The notes: a model not told the origin generated them from the letters alone. A DNA stretch of 64,000 bases from Micropterix aruncella (GCA_944548615.1 OX155960.1:31453888-31517887), one strand, 5' to 3'; positions 10,883 through 22,596 are shown, numbered from the stretch's first letter. Translations and numbers: made by a program.

Positions 10883-11194
10883 GGGTAAATGAACCAGTTC
10901 GATTTCGAAACGGCGTTTGGTGTTTATTGCTTTTGTCAATTTGACCACTCGATATTAGTAATTATTTTCTAATAATATTGTAATTAATTTCTCTGAAATA
11001 CATATTTTAAAAGTATCGTTATCTATTACAATATGTACTATATTGTTTCCTACTGAACTATTTATTATTAAGTAGGATAGGTAGATAATTCAAAGCCCCT
11101 GGCCGTTGGTGTTTCGATATATTTCGATCGAACCCTATGGAGCGGTCAGTTTCTGGCAATAAAACGTTCGTTAAAGCGTTCCATGCGGGTAGAC
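10883..11194. other. Unassigned AT-rich stretch
   Basis: No ORF or repeat recognised. Whether it is the remainder of the interrupted hAT transposon or host sequence downstream of SNRK cannot be told. Confidence 0.4.
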
Positions 11195-11480
11195 TGTAAC
11201 AAAAACCCAAATTTGCGTGGCATGTTATGCTTCAGAAATATGTTGCACGCATTGCAACATGCTTCGCGTGCATTTCTCGTATTTTTTATTGGTCTTACTC
11301 AGGTTTTGAGTTGATTCCTAAGCATTGTTCCAAGTCTGCGAGCATTAGTAAAAAAAAACGCATAAACCCTAGGACGTGTATCTGTCAGTTGCTTTGCATT
11401 TTTTAGTAAGCGTTTAATTTTTTTAGGGGTTCAATCCGCGAAACGAGTTTGTAAAAGTAATGGTGTTTTTTTTTGTTACA
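11195..11480. mobile_element. Short element with TGTAACAAAAA inverted termini
   Basis: Begins TGTAACAAAAACCC and ends TTTTTTTTGTTACA, so the ends form an inverted repeat of about 11 bp. Its start matches the LTR start used by the nearby gypsy family. No clear target duplication and no coding content; it could be a short solo LTR or a MITE. Confidence 0.4.
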
Positions 11481-11807
11481 GCGTGGGTTGTGCTGTCATC
11501 ACCTAACCTCCTATGGTATTTTTTCGCGTTTTGGATAAATGCGATGGCGCTCTTGATTTTTGTTTTGGTATAACGTAAAAATGATCCCCAATCGCACGTT
11601 ATAAGACCTCTATGGTAAAATAGACGGTTACGACTTGTTGGGAATTGTTGTTTATTTTATTGCATTTCAACGACACTTTTGTCAAATAAGATTCTGTCGA
11701 CTACTCATAAATATTATTCTACGCGAATTATGGCAGACCGGCGAAATACCAAAGCACTAAAACGAAAAAAAAATTATAAAATGGTAAAATGAGAGAAGGG
11801 CACTCAC
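11481..11807. other. SNRK intron segment downstream of the GC-rich exon
   Basis: AT-rich with no ORF. It begins directly after the GTGAGTG donor of the exon at 11808-12117 (minus strand). Further 3' SNRK exons are not seen before the window edge. Confidence 0.5.
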
Positions 11808-12117
11808 CGTGCGCGTCGGCGGCGGCGGCATCCGGGCGAGGCGCGCCTGCAGCGCCAGGTCGAGGCGGCCCTCGGAGCGGCTCGGGCGGCGCTCGGCGCC
11901 CGGCGCCGCCGCCGCCTCCTCGCCGCCCTCCTCCTCCTCCTCCTCGTCCTCGCGCACGATGCTGCACTTGCGCGGCCGCGGGCCCGCGCGCGCCGACGTC
12001 GCGCCGCCCGCGCCGCCGGCCGCGCGCGGCGGACGCAGCAGCGCCGCGCCCGCCGGAGGGCCCCCGCCGCGCCCGCGCCCCGCGCTGCCACCGTCGCCGT
12101 TGGCGCACCGCTCCGAC
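11808..12117 (-). CDS. SNRK: SNRK exon 5 (GC-rich, acidic RKC motif)
   Basis: Bounded by acceptor CAG at 12120-12118 and donor GTGAGTG from 11807 on the minus strand; it is entered in phase 2, which fits exon 4. The frame reads SERCANGDGG, then a Gly/Ala/Arg/Pro-rich stretch, then PRKCSIVREDEEEEEEGGEE, then EGRLDLALQARL. Vertebrate SNRK has a similar RKC motif followed by an acidic run in its C-terminal half, which supports the assignment over a stray ORF. GC content is extreme compared with everything around it, making a CpG-island-like block. All six frames are largely open because of this, so frame choice rests on phase and the motif. Confidence 0.72.
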
Positions 12118-12991
12118 CTGCCGACGAACGAACCGCTACAAATAAATCCGCAAGCTGATAGGTTTCGTCTCGCGGTTCTACGGAAAACGCGTTTAGTCTC
12201 GCCGACGAACGGTAGCGTAGATAGATTTTTGTTCTATAAGCTGATTGTCGATATTTAAAATAAAAATATATTTTCGCTTTTTTCCTACTAGTTTGCGAGG
12301 CTCGTATCTACGCCGCCGGTTGCGACTTATCACCGCAAAAAATACAAAATCAAAGCCTTTTCTATAGGAAACTATTCTATGTACAACTTCTTTTGTTTCG
12401 TTAGGCCTTTGCTGCGTTTTCGTTATTTTTATGTTCCACTTTTAGATATTCAGCATTTTTTTCAGTTAACAGAATAGAATAGAATAGTTAACCTGACCGA
12501 TGCCCCGACAACGAGGGTAGTTTAAAAAAATACTCCGTTGCACATCACCCGCAGCTCGTGCTACGATGGAAATTTCGTGAGATGATTTTCCCGGCCCACT
12601 ATCGTCAAAAATAGTCATATCGCAGGTTTTTGGCGCAAAACATCGCGATTTTGGCTCAAAAACGTGCGATTTCGGCGCGATAACATTCGATAGCTGCGAA
12701 AAGAAGCGCATGCGATTGTGGGTTTAAAAACCTAAGAAAGCATTGCGTTTTCAGCGCGATTAGCTGCGAAAAGATCGCGCATACCGAAAAGATCGAGCAT
12801 GCGCTTTTAAGGCATCAATAAAACATCGCGATCTCAGCGCGAGGTTAATTACGTGATTAAGCAGGTATAGTGAAAGTGCGTTCTTCTGATTTTGAGTTTA
12901 GAAATCAATTTCTCTTCTTGTGAAAAGTGCGGTGTGAAGGTAAGCATTTTATTATTGTTTCACACGGAAGTAAATTAAGCAATCGCCAGCA
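12118..12991. other. SNRK intron 4, left end
   Basis: Contains two GCCGACGAACG copies (near 12120 and 12199), the 59-bp segment duplicated in inverted orientation at 16347-16405, and a stretch with several TCGCG/CGCGAT-type motifs at 12600-12860. The DIRS-like element probably begins somewhere here; no terminus was fixed. Confidence 0.45.
12270..12328 (+). repeat. 59-bp perfect inverted repeat, left copy
   Basis: Identical, in reverse complement, to 16347-16405. The two copies bracket the DIRS-like element, but the right copy lies inside the hAT at 16201-21666. Confidence 0.9.
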
Positions 12992-13820
12992 ATGATGCGT
13001 AATGTTGCCTTGCAAGCAATGTTGTTATTGCAAGCGAATATTTTAGACGTCTTACAGAAAAGGACGACACCGCAGTGGAGGCTCTCGGAGGGGTCTGAAA
13101 TATTGCTCATTGCCTCCGAAGAGCTCCGAAACGAAGTGTTGGACGAAGGCTCTCGGCTGTCATTAAACAGAATGACTGTCTAAAAGCCAACCTGCAGGAG
13201 ATAGTAAATTGGTCCGCGTCTAGCGACACCAGACTTATTCCCGCCTGCCTCCCTGTTCGAGAAACTGAAGGACGCATTTTCGCCGCAAACTCGGAGTTTC
13301 GGCGAGTATCCGAGGACGTACTCCAGCTCATCTGCGGAAGACGAGCAGAAGTCCGCAAAGGCGCAGCGACGGCATCCTGTCAAACGGCAAAGACAAATTC
13401 GTTTAGGAGAATTTGCGGAAGATTCCTCCGAGTGCGAGATATCTCTTCGAGGAGAGAGCTCTATCCAATCACATGTCGCACGCTGTCGGCCCGGAAAAGC
13501 GTGTTGCCAAAAATCGACGCACAGCGGAGGAGCCAACAGGATTAAAGCCCGCGAGCGGACGTTCCGTACCAAATAAACGCGATCGGCCATTTCACCCCGA
13601 CACACAGGCTCACACCGGCGACCGACGAAAAGTTCATAAAGTGCAGCCCCGAGTGTTCGCAAAGAACAATGATTCTTCTTCTTTTTTGTTTGATGGCTCC
13701 ACCCAAAGAGGAAGAACAATGATAAATGAAGGCGAAGAGACGATGACTGAAGCGGCGTTTGAGGGGGGGGGGGGCAGTTATGCAGAGCCTGGGAGGAGGC
13801 TGGAGCCCTTGAAAGCATTC
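12992..13820 (+). pseudogene. DIRS ORF1 (gag-like) region, broken
   Basis: A short open stretch begins MMRNVALQAMLLLQANILDV and ends at 13183. It is followed by discontinuous open segments to about 13829 with no recognisable domain. Position before the RT suggests the gag-like ORF of a DIRS element; this is inferred from order only. Confidence 0.45.
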
Positions 13821-13825
13821 TGGAG

Positions 13826-14520
13826 TTGATAGAAGGATACAGAGTCGACTTTTCTGTCAAGCGTCCGAAACAAAGATGGCTATTCAGACGAAGCTACCCA
13901 GATGTCGGGGCAAATAAAAGCCTCGATAGAATCGGCCGCTCTACAATAGGTAAGACCTCTCAGTTTCTTATGTCAGATGCTTCTTGTACCGAAACCCGAC
14001 CAGTCGTCTTGACCGGTATTCACCCTGAAACCGCTGAACAATTTCTTAGAAACAAAGCCATCCCCGCTAGTAAATATGTACAAAATACCAGTTTTTATTC
14101 ATAAGGGACTGAACTGGATAGTAAGATATGCCTGAGACATATCCAATGTCTCAGGCATACTTCCACCTACCGATGACGTAACGTCACAGACTATTCCTGA
14201 GACTAGTGTACGATAAGCACTTATCACAGATGACATGCCTGCCATTCGGACAGGCATAAGCACCCCGCAAATTCGCGATCATAATGAATTGGATTGCGCA
14301 GACTCTCCGGGAGAAAGGCTTCCGAATTGTCGTATATCTGGACGACTTTCTCATACAAATCAATCCAAACAGGTGCTAAACAATCGGATCACCGAAACTG
14401 TAAACTTCTTACTAAACCTCGGTTGGTGCATCATCAGTCTCCCACGCGAGAAGGGAGTACTTGGGTATTCGATGGGGGTACAGACAGTAAGCCAAATACA
14501 CTGTCGAAATTGACATTGGA
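13826..14520 (+). pseudogene. DIRS reverse transcriptase relic
   Basis: Across shifting frames the sequence encodes a QAYFHLPM segment (about 14150-14175) and, at about 14285-14350, a [20 protein letters not shown] stretch. The catalytic YLDD lies at about 14334-14346 and a YLGI motif follows near 14460. This wording is characteristic of DIRS-group RTs. An inverted duplication (14127-14159) interrupts the palm motif just before QAYFHLP. Confidence 0.75.
14127..14159. repeat. Inverted duplication within the DIRS RT
   Basis: TATGCCTGAGACAT (14127-14140) and its exact reverse complement (14146-14159) are separated by 5 nt, making a 14-bp perfect hairpin. Confidence 0.9.
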
Positions 14521-14639
14521 CCCTAAAGAGAACACACGTCTTGTGGGGCTACTGAAGACGCTTACGTCTCAGGAAACTTCAAATAGTAAGCAACCTGCTG
14601 AGAAAGCCCCCTTACAAAAATTTGAGGCCAGTGCCCATA

Positions 14640-15089
14640 ACCGCTCTCCAGGAGCTGAAGTTGTGGCTGACAGTGACTTCGCAAGGATCATCGATCAATT
14701 TTGCTCCTCCTTAGCAATTTCTGGCCACAGATGTATCAGACATCGCTTGGGGATCACTACCGAACGGACATCGCATGTGGGGACAATGGCGGACACATCA
14801 GAAGAATTCGCACGCAAACATCAAGGAACTGGCGACAGTTCAGGAGGTACCAAAGCAAACAGGCGAAAGTATGCGGAAATCAACAGTGTTACTACAGTCA
14901 GACAGTCGGAGAGTAGTGGCGTTTATCAGAAAAAAAGGCGGACTTCGATCCAGGAAGCTGCTGAATATGATGAAGAAAGTTCTAGAGGCGACGGACGTCT
15001 ACCAAATTCTAATTGTCCCCAGGTACATTCAGGTGAAATACAACGAACTTGCCGATGAACTGTCCAGGAAGGAGACCTCGTTGGAATAG
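14640..15089 (+). pseudogene. DIRS RNase H relic
   Basis: The 14775-15089 frame ends in KGGLRSRKLLNMMKKVLEA, then a VPRYIQVKYNELADELSRKE stretch. This corresponds to the C-terminal part of DIRS-type RNase H, where a final Asp and LSR are usual. Confidence 0.7.
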
Positions 15090-15439
15090 CACCTGTCCAT
15101 TCAGGATGTCCCGGAAGATCTTTTCGCTCCCGCGCATGCCCACGTTGTTCCCCGTTATGCGTTACTCGATTACCGAGATCGGCAGGCATACGCCTGCTGA
15201 ACGTTCACGGTCAAGTTGTACTTTAAACTCGCATGGATATTCCCACCCCTGTGTATGATGCCTTGCGTACTGGCAATTTTGATTGAGGCGCGGAGAAGAT
15301 TCATAGCGAAAGCGGCGCGGTGGCCCAAGGTGTCCTGGAGATCGGATCTCAAGAACCGGGCTCTATTTGCACCACACGGTCAGACACCTGCGAAAGGTGC
15401 TTATGAAGACTAATACCCCCTCCTGCAGAGTCGACGAGC

Positions 15440-16110
15440 TACAGTTGGGAGCATGGCTGATTGGGGGTGGGGTGAACAATTGAGCGATTGGTCCCCGGAG
15501 GAACAAAGGCTCATGCAGTCCAGCTGGCGTAAATCCACTTGAAAAACGTACAAGCCAGCCTGGAATAGATGGGGAAAATGGTGTATAGCTAAAAAGATTG
15601 ACTTCCGTCCGAATGCGATCCAGCTCGTTCGTTTTCTAGCCCATCTACATTAGATATCGGCTTGTCATGCAGCACGATCCAGGTACACAGAGCTGCAGTA
15701 TCATCAATGTGTTGCCCCAATCTGGAAACTCCCCTGAGCGGGAACACAATGGTCAAGAGAATCATGAAAGCTATCTCGCTAGCCAGACTGAAGGTTGTTA
15801 AGCCACCTATATGGGATCCTTGTATCACTTCTCGTAACCTCGTATCCCACCCGAATCACTTCACCAAGAATAGCAATTACCTAGTTTTACATCCAATCTT
15901 CAGATTGAAGACTGATACGACAGAGAATTGTCAGTCTAGCTAGACACTCTTGAAGGCCGACGAACATAATACCGACCCAGCTTTTTGGACTCAGGGATTG
16001 ATTAGATTGTTAGCCTCCCGGAGAGCGCAGGGCAATCGGCAGGGTCTGTTTGTAGCTACTTGCGACGAACAGCAACAGGCCTTAGCTCCATTATTTGAGG
16101 ATGGATAAGA
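15440..16110 (+). pseudogene. DIRS tyrosine recombinase relic
   Basis: Frames between 15475 and 15945 give LSDWSPEEQRLMQSSWRKST, then an AWNRWGKWCIAKK stretch with IQLVRFLAHL, then STIQVHRAAVSSM. These match the N-terminal (core-binding) part of DIRS tyrosine recombinases. The catalytic R-H-R-Y portion is eroded; I could not place those residues. Confidence 0.65.
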
Positions 16111-16346
16111 ATGAGCTATAGAGAAACGAAGATAGATGACCCCCCTGGTAGCTGTCAAGCGGCAGTCTCACTGAGCTGGGTCGAACAGTACCCTATAGAT
16201 CAGTGTTCCGTAAAGTGTGTGCCCCGGCACACTGGTGTACAGTGGTCATTAGTTGGTGTGCCGCGGAAAAATGTCAAGTTTTGTGAAGATAATGCAGAAA
16301 AAAAAGTGCAGGCTTGATAGTGAAACACTTAGAGCTATTAGGAGAG

Positions 16347-16405
16347 AAGTCGCAACCGGCGGCGTAGATACGAGCCTCGCAAACTAGTAGGAAAAAAGCG
16401 AAAAT
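16347..16405 (+). repeat. 59-bp perfect inverted repeat, right copy, at a hAT deletion junction
   Basis: Exact reverse complement of 12270-12328. It lies between the N-terminal coding remnant and the C-terminal transposase segment of hAT 1, which is where the internal deletion must be. Confidence 0.85.
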
Positions 16406-16812
16406 GAACTCTTATTTTCCTAAGCTTGACCTGCAACCTATGGACTGGGTATGAAATCCATTCTCAGATAGCATTTCCCTTGGAAACTTACCAATAAACG
16501 AGTAGGAAAAATTCATGGAGCTAGAAACTGATCGGACATTGAAACTAAAATTTTCCGAAACAGCGCTAGCACATTTTTGGCTGCATATAAAAAATGTGTA
16601 TCCACTACTGCTTTCAGAGCGTGTTATTGCAATTGTCTTACCATTTGCACGATCTACTTATGCGAATTGGGGTTTTCAACTCTCACCACGATTAACTAAA
16701 AAAAAAAGAACGCATGAGGACGATCAACGAAGAGATGAGAGCAGCCTTATCAACGTTTGCTTCAAATTTTGATCGCCTGTGCTCAGTTAAGCAGGCTCAC
16801 ATGTCTCATTAA
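16406..16812 (+). pseudogene. C-terminal transposase of hAT 1 (dimerisation region)
   Basis: Reads LDLQPMDW, then MELETDRTLKLKFSETALAH and FWLHIKNVYPLLLSERVIAI with VLPFARSTYA, then after a frame break a segment ending DRLCSVKQAHMSH. This is the familiar C-terminus of ZBED5/FAM200-type hAT transposases. It carries in-frame stops, and the catalytic DDE core is missing. Confidence 0.75.
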
Positions 16813-17389
16813 ACATATTTTCATATTACATTGATTTTAATAGTAAATAAATCTATATATATATAAAAATTAATCGCCGTGCGTTAGTCTCGCAAGATCT
16901 CGGAAATGACTGGACCGATTTGAATTATTTTTTTTTGTTTTGTTTGCCTTGATTCAGGGGTGGTTTACAAAAAAAAAATATTTAGGAAAACTCAAAGAAA
17001 CAACTAAAAATCGAAAAAATAGAAATTGGTCATTTTGGGAAATGCAGGGTTGGCAAAAACCCGGGTTTTATCGAAAAATATCTGCCCACTGGGTTATTTC
17101 AGGTTTTTTCGGGGATTTTCGGGCTTTTTCGGGGAGTTTGGGTTTTTTCGGAGTTAATGAGAATTTTAAATGAATATATTTTAATTTTACATTTTATTTT
17201 ATTTTATTACCATTTTATTGCATTTTTTCTCCCAATTCAAATCTATTTACTATTAAATAAAGTTGTAACACTACCATGAAGGGAATTTCCCCGAAAATCG
17301 TTACTGTCAGTTGTCAGGGAGATTCCTTTTATTTTCACAACAGTTGTTTATCTCAAATTATCACAAATATGTTGAAATTCGCATGGATA

Positions 17390-17800
17390 TCGATGCTAAT
17401 CCTGACCCGCAAATACAGTTCGATGTTGGGGCAGCTTGTGTGCTTGACAATTATGGGCTTCATAAACAAGCCATCCATCTTCAGAAGCAATTGAAGGAAG
17501 TTTCCGTAGCGCTGGACAAACTACAGGCTGACGATACGACTATATCTGATGCAGTTGAAGTATGACTTGATCTGATGGAAAGTCATGAACTTGAGCCCTA
17601 CAGGACGGCCATAAGTGCGAGGTTCCGCGATGGATCCGCAATATGATGGATCACACTTGTCCGGCCAGTTCTGCATCAATTGAAAGACTTTTCTCAACAT
17701 TTGGAATGGTCTGGAGTAAATTACGGAACAGACTGGGTGTGGAAAAAGCCCAGAAACTAGTCTCAGTATACTGATATCTCCGTGACAAGAATATGTGTGA
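17390..17800 (+). pseudogene. hAT 2 transposase C-terminal relic
   Basis: The frame from 17311 reads DANPDPQIQFDVGAACVLDN, then KQLKEVSVALDKLQAD, with a TGA at 17563-17565 where the family normally has Trp. The next part (about 17640-17775) has ASSASIERLFSTFG, then SKLRNRLGVEKAQKL. SIERLFSTFG followed by RNRLG is the hallmark hAT dimerisation region. Confidence 0.75.
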
Positions 17801-17895
17801 GTGGGATTAGTGAATTAAAGTAACACTATTTATTAAGTAACACTATTAATTAAAGTGTATTAAACTGTTTAACTTAACTTTGCTTGTACTATATA

Positions 17896-18115
<220 letters not shown>

Positions 18116-18399
18116 ACAAATACATCCTTTTTTTTCTTTTTGATAAAATATAATATAAATGCTATATCCGTTCATTGATTTAATTATTATAATCAAGTAT
18201 TTTTTCAAAAACCCACATTCGTCAAAAACTCTCGGGTTTTTTCAGGTGGGTTTTACCCAATTTAACCCAGTGGGTTTTTTCGGGTTGGGGAAAATCAAGC
18301 CAACCCTGGAAATAGGCCACTTTCTAGATGGCTATTGCGGCGATCCTATTGTTTGACAGCTGCGCCATCCATAACTGTTATTCATTCCGTACAATGTGT

Positions 18400-18612
18400 A
18401 AAATTTCAAAAAGTCAAAAAAGTAAAAAAAAACCAAAAAAGTTGAGTCAAAAAAGTCGAATAAGTCAAAAAATTAAAAAAAAATGGAAAAATCGAAAAAG
18501 TTGGAAAAGTCGAGAGTCTAAAAAATAAAAAAAGCTGAAAAAGTCGAACAAAGCGAAAAATTCAAAAAAGTCGAAAGTCGGAAAAGTCGAAGTCGAAGTC
18601 AAAGTCGATTTC
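18400..18612. repeat. Low-complexity AAAAAGTCG-type repeat
   Basis: Degenerate repeats of (A)3-6GTCGAA / AAAAAGTCAA units within the Helitron just right of hAT 2. Confidence 0.8.
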
Positions 18613-18974
18613 GATTTTCGAGGCTTAAAGGGTATTGTGGTAGGATTTATGATAATAATATTCACATGAATTACTTTCCTGGCTACTTGACAGGAAAGTC
18701 TTGGGGTGACACAACCCTTTTTAAAAAAATTAAATACGACATCGTTTTATTTCACAATAAGTTAGAGGTTTTGAGAATAGATTTTATTGAAGCGAATTTA
18801 ATTGTATTTTGCGAACATTCATTTTGATCAGCCATTCTTAGACTTTGCAAGGTTAGACATAACCACGAATTTGGACTTAGTTTGGGGATTTCAATACTGT
18901 AAAGACCTCATGAAAATTTCAACCGATTTGCGTGAGTGTGAAAACAATTCCATGTCGTTTTAGTGTCCATTACA

Positions 18975-21345
18975 ATGTCGAGAAGAAGAGCTAACATAGG
19001 TCGACGAAGTCAGTCAAATGTGCAGCAAGCTACTTCAAGTGCAAACCGCACTGATGTGAGATGATCCCATCATCTCGGGCGAAATACAAGATGAAGCTGT
19101 TAATCCGAAATTGCTTGCAGTGGTGCCTAAGAAAATGATCTATGGACTTCGCGAAATTTATAACAACGTCTCGCCCTGTATGATCGATAGTAACTGTTCC
19201 AAGCGTTACCCGAGATATCTGATTGCTAGCACCATCACAGGCAATGACGGATACCCATTGTATCGTCGCTGATCAGTTGCGGACAATGGGCGATCTGCAG
19301 TTGTAAAGGTCAAAAGGCAAGATGTAAATGTGGACAATCTTTGGATTGTGCCTTATTGTCCAAGGCTTTTAAAGCGCAAATCAATTTGGAATACTGCATC
19401 TTCTTCAAGTCGATAAATTACATATGCAAATACGTAAAATATGGCAGTGATATGGCTGTTTTCGCTGTGAGGAATTCAAAAGAGGAAGTGTCTCAGTATC
19501 AGAAGTGTCGCTATGTCAGCAGCAATGAGGCGATCTGGCGCATCTATTCCTTTGCGATATACGAAGGACAATCTAAAGTACCCTTGGTAATTCTGAAAAG
19601 CGGAGAACGAGTGTATTTCAATCCAGAGAACGCAGCGGACAGAGCGGCACGGCCACAGCGATACGGCCACCATTGACAACATTGACAAGCCTCTTCTCAG
19701 TTTGTCAAGCTGATTCTTTCGCTCGCACTTTGCTGTAAGCTGAAATGCCACGCTACTACACATGGAACGCATCATAGAAATCGTTTCAGCGTTGGAAACA
19801 AGGAACATCAGTTGAGGGACATCCAAATGTATTTGCTTCAGACGCTCTGGGTCTAATCTACGCTGTGCATTCATATAACGACGAATGTTACTGTCTTCCA
19901 TTGTTGTTGGAAAATGTTCGCGGTCCGATGTCGTTTCAATAACTGAGAACCGTTAATGGGCATCTGTGTAAGACATACCGTGAGGCGTGTCAACTCTTAC
20001 AGTTGCTCGAGAACGATTCTAATTGGAATAATACGATCAAATATTGCGTCATATCTTCATCACCGCATAAAATTTGCAAATTGTTTGAGATTATCATAAA
20101 CACGTGTTTTCAAGCGATTTGTGGGTCAAATATAAGGACGACATATCTAAGGATGTTTTGCATCGTGAGTGTCGCCAAACTTTATATCCGACATTGCAAA
20201 TGCCTGCAGAAATTCTCAACGAGACAATGGTCATTATATAAGATATGGGTTTAGTGATGGCGAATAAAGTGTTCTCGTATTTGGGCATGATATCACTCAA
20301 CCGTCCAATGCACGATGCATTTAATGACGAGTTACAAAGAGAACAACACTATGACCCAGAATCATTAGCCTAAGCTGTTAGTACAAATTTTAATGATTCG
20401 CAATTGAATCAACAACAAAAGTCTGCGTACGATTTTTTGATAGATGCTGTGAACAAAGGAAATGGTGGAATTTACTTCCTGGATGCTCCCGGAGGGACTG
20501 GTTCTTAATTTCATTAGTTTTGGTGAAGATTTGATTGCAGAATGAAGTTGCTCCAGCATTGGCTTCGTCTGGAATAGCAGCGACTTTGTTAAAACGAACT
20601 GTACATTTTACCTTGAAAATGCCACTGAACATGCAAATCAACGAGACATCAGCCTGCAACATCGCCAAAAATATCGATATGGCGCAGGTTCTACAGATAT
20701 GCAAATTGATCATTTGTTACACTACAATTGTTGTACATTGTAAAGGGAAAGTCGCAGTTAACATCTCGACCGGATTCATCACATTGTCCACTGATTTCTG
20801 GCGTGTTTTTCCGAACGTAGCGCAAAAGTCCAAAAACCATAAGTAGCTGACCGAACAAGCCAATTAGCGGTGTAAAACAAATATGTCGATGACCTCAACG
20901 CGACCATTCAAAATGTAATTCAGGGACAGTTGTTTGCCTTCAAATCGATACATACAATTATCAACCAGGATGAGGTAGTCAACTATCCCACAGGATTTTT
21001 TAATTCGTTGGGATTGCCTGGATTGTCACCTCACATTTGCAATAGAAATTACGCTCAGTCATCATCATGCTGTGTAACATCAATCAACCTCGAAAATCAA
21101 CATCAATCAACGGATTTGCCATTCGATTTTAAACGGTTGCAATTCCCTGTGCGTCTGGCCTTTGCGATGACAAATCACGCGTGTTGGAAGTTTGCGGAAT
21201 TAACTTGGAATTTCCGTATTTTGCGCATGAACAACTGTATGTCCCGTGTTCGCCAAGCCATCGGTCGGAAAGTTATCATTTTTGTTTATTTACGCGCCGG
21301 AAATTACAAAAAGAAAAACATAGTTTACCAAAATGTTTTGTATTG
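18975..21345 (+). pseudogene. Helitron Rep/helicase relic
   Basis: Starts MSRRRANIGRRSQSNVQQAT. Helitron-specific segments follow: CMIDSNCSKRYPRYLIAS, GYPLYRR, VDNLWIVPYCPRLLKRKSIW, KYVKYGSDMA and YVSSNEAIWRIYSF. A Pif1-like helicase follows with a damaged Walker A (FLDAPGGTG at about 20478-20504). The C-terminal segments are PFDFKRLQFPVRLAFAMT and EVCGINLEFPYFAHEQLY. Many stops and frameshifts; the HUH Rep tyrosines were not placed. It is a dead copy. Confidence 0.8.
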
Positions 21346-21666
21346 AATGTGAACTGCATTTATATTTCATCATGTAAATTAAATACATTAAATTTATTTT
21401 AATTACAAAACGACTTTCATTTAATCACCAAACGAAACTCAAACCTTACACGATTCGGCCATATTATAGATTTCAATGAATTGGATTTGGAAGGTTGATT
21501 CGGATTAATAAACGCTTATGAAGAGTTACAATCAAATCAATTTTAGGTGGTAGAAGTTCACCGGGTCATCTAGTATTAAATAAACATTGGTTTTTTCTTT
21601 AGCGTACCTCTAAAATTTCTTGATTTGGTAGGTGTACCTTGAACACAAAAAGTTTGCGGAACACTG

Positions 21667-22448
21667 CTAGAGATGACATCTTGAGACGTGGAAACTGGTG
21701 TGGAGCCAATACTTTCACGCATTTCTACAGAAGGTAGTTATCATTTCAAACCAATCATCAAGAGACAAATGACATTTTTATAAGGTTGGAGAAATTATGT
21801 ATTATTAAAAATTATTTATTACAACGTCTTACATTTATTATTACTACCCCTCTACATTTATTATTACTACCCCTACGTCACCTATTGACATAGAAGTCTA
21901 ACTCCCAGGCGATAACAAACACTTCTCACTAATAGGTCTCGAATAATGGTTCCTAGCAAGTGATAGAAGTTTTACCTGAAAACAAAACTGGTATTTTTTG
22001 TGAAACCTTATTTCAGACCTAGGCAACGGCTGCCTGCGAGTTACAGTAAAAGAATAAAATCGGAAGCCGCCATAGGTCGTCAGAATCCTACCCAATGAGA
22101 GAGCAGAGCAGCGCAAATGAAGGGGCGTGGCTAATATTTGTTATTGCTACATGTCAAAACAGTATTGCTGTCTTATAGTATGTCTTGTAAAAGGTTTCAC
22201 AAATAGTTTGAGTTTTATTTTCAGGTAAAACTTTAAAAAAAAATCCGGCTAGAACAGAAACAGAAAATCTGTTTCCGCTCTAAAACGAGGCCGAAACTGA
22301 AACTTCGGTCGGTTTGGGCTTGCGATTTCGTGGCTGCACAGCTAGTGCAGCCGCTTCATACGGAAATGGCTAAATTACATACTGTTTCGAAACCAAAAAA
22401 TATTGCGGAGTCTCCTAGCCCCCAGCGCTCTAGAGAAATTACACTTAC
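21667..22448. other. SNRK intron 4, right end
   Basis: Begins with the hAT 1 target duplication (21667-21674). No ORF with recognisable similarity; two copies of TACATTTATTATTACTACCCCT occur near 21830-21875. Confidence 0.5.
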
Positions 22449-22596
22449 CTTTGTGACCTAAGCTTCCTCTCCGCCAGCAGGTAGTATGTCGCCGTTATAT
22501 GATTGTAAGCATTCTTCTCGAGCGCCTCCACTATTTCATCTTTGCTCGCTATCTTTCCGTTGGCCATCTTTTGAACGATGAGAGCATGGTCGTCGC
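22449..22596 (-). CDS. SNRK: SNRK exon 4 (UBA-like region)
   Basis: Acceptor CAG precedes 22596 and donor GTAAGT follows 22449. It reads DDHALIVQKMANGKIASKDE, then IVEALEKNAYNHITATYYLL and AERKLRSQ. This is the ubiquitin-associated-like helix bundle that follows the kinase domain in SNRK and other AMPK-related kinases. It ends in phase 2, and the split Arg codon is completed by exon 5, 10.3 kb away. Confidence 0.9.

Larger units (their letters stand above)
12992..16110 (+). mobile_element. DIRS-like (tyrosine recombinase) retrotransposon relic
   Basis: Its order is an ORF1-like region, RT, RNase H and tyrosine recombinase, the DIRS/Ngaro arrangement. All parts are in the plus direction and interrupted by stops and frameshifts. 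No integrase of the DDE type is present. Terminal repeats typical of DIRS could not be fixed; the 59-bp inverted pair around it is discussed separately. It lies in SNRK intron 4, antisense to the gene. Confidence 0.75.

Noticed and set aside
11728..12258. Overlapping Arg/Ala/Pro-rich ORFs on both strands in the GC block
   Set aside because: They are frame shadows of the GC-rich SNRK exon. Only the minus frame with PRKCSIVRED fits the splice phase.
13180..13860. 226-residue minus-strand ORF
   Set aside because: Opposite strand to the DIRS element's coding region, no domain recognised, and no splice or start context.
12270..16405. The 59-bp inverted pair as simple DIRS terminal repeats
   Set aside because: Not called as such because the right copy lies inside hAT 1, beyond its terminal inverted repeat and 8-bp duplication, and its perfect identity clashes with the decayed DIRS coding region. 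Kept as an alternative.
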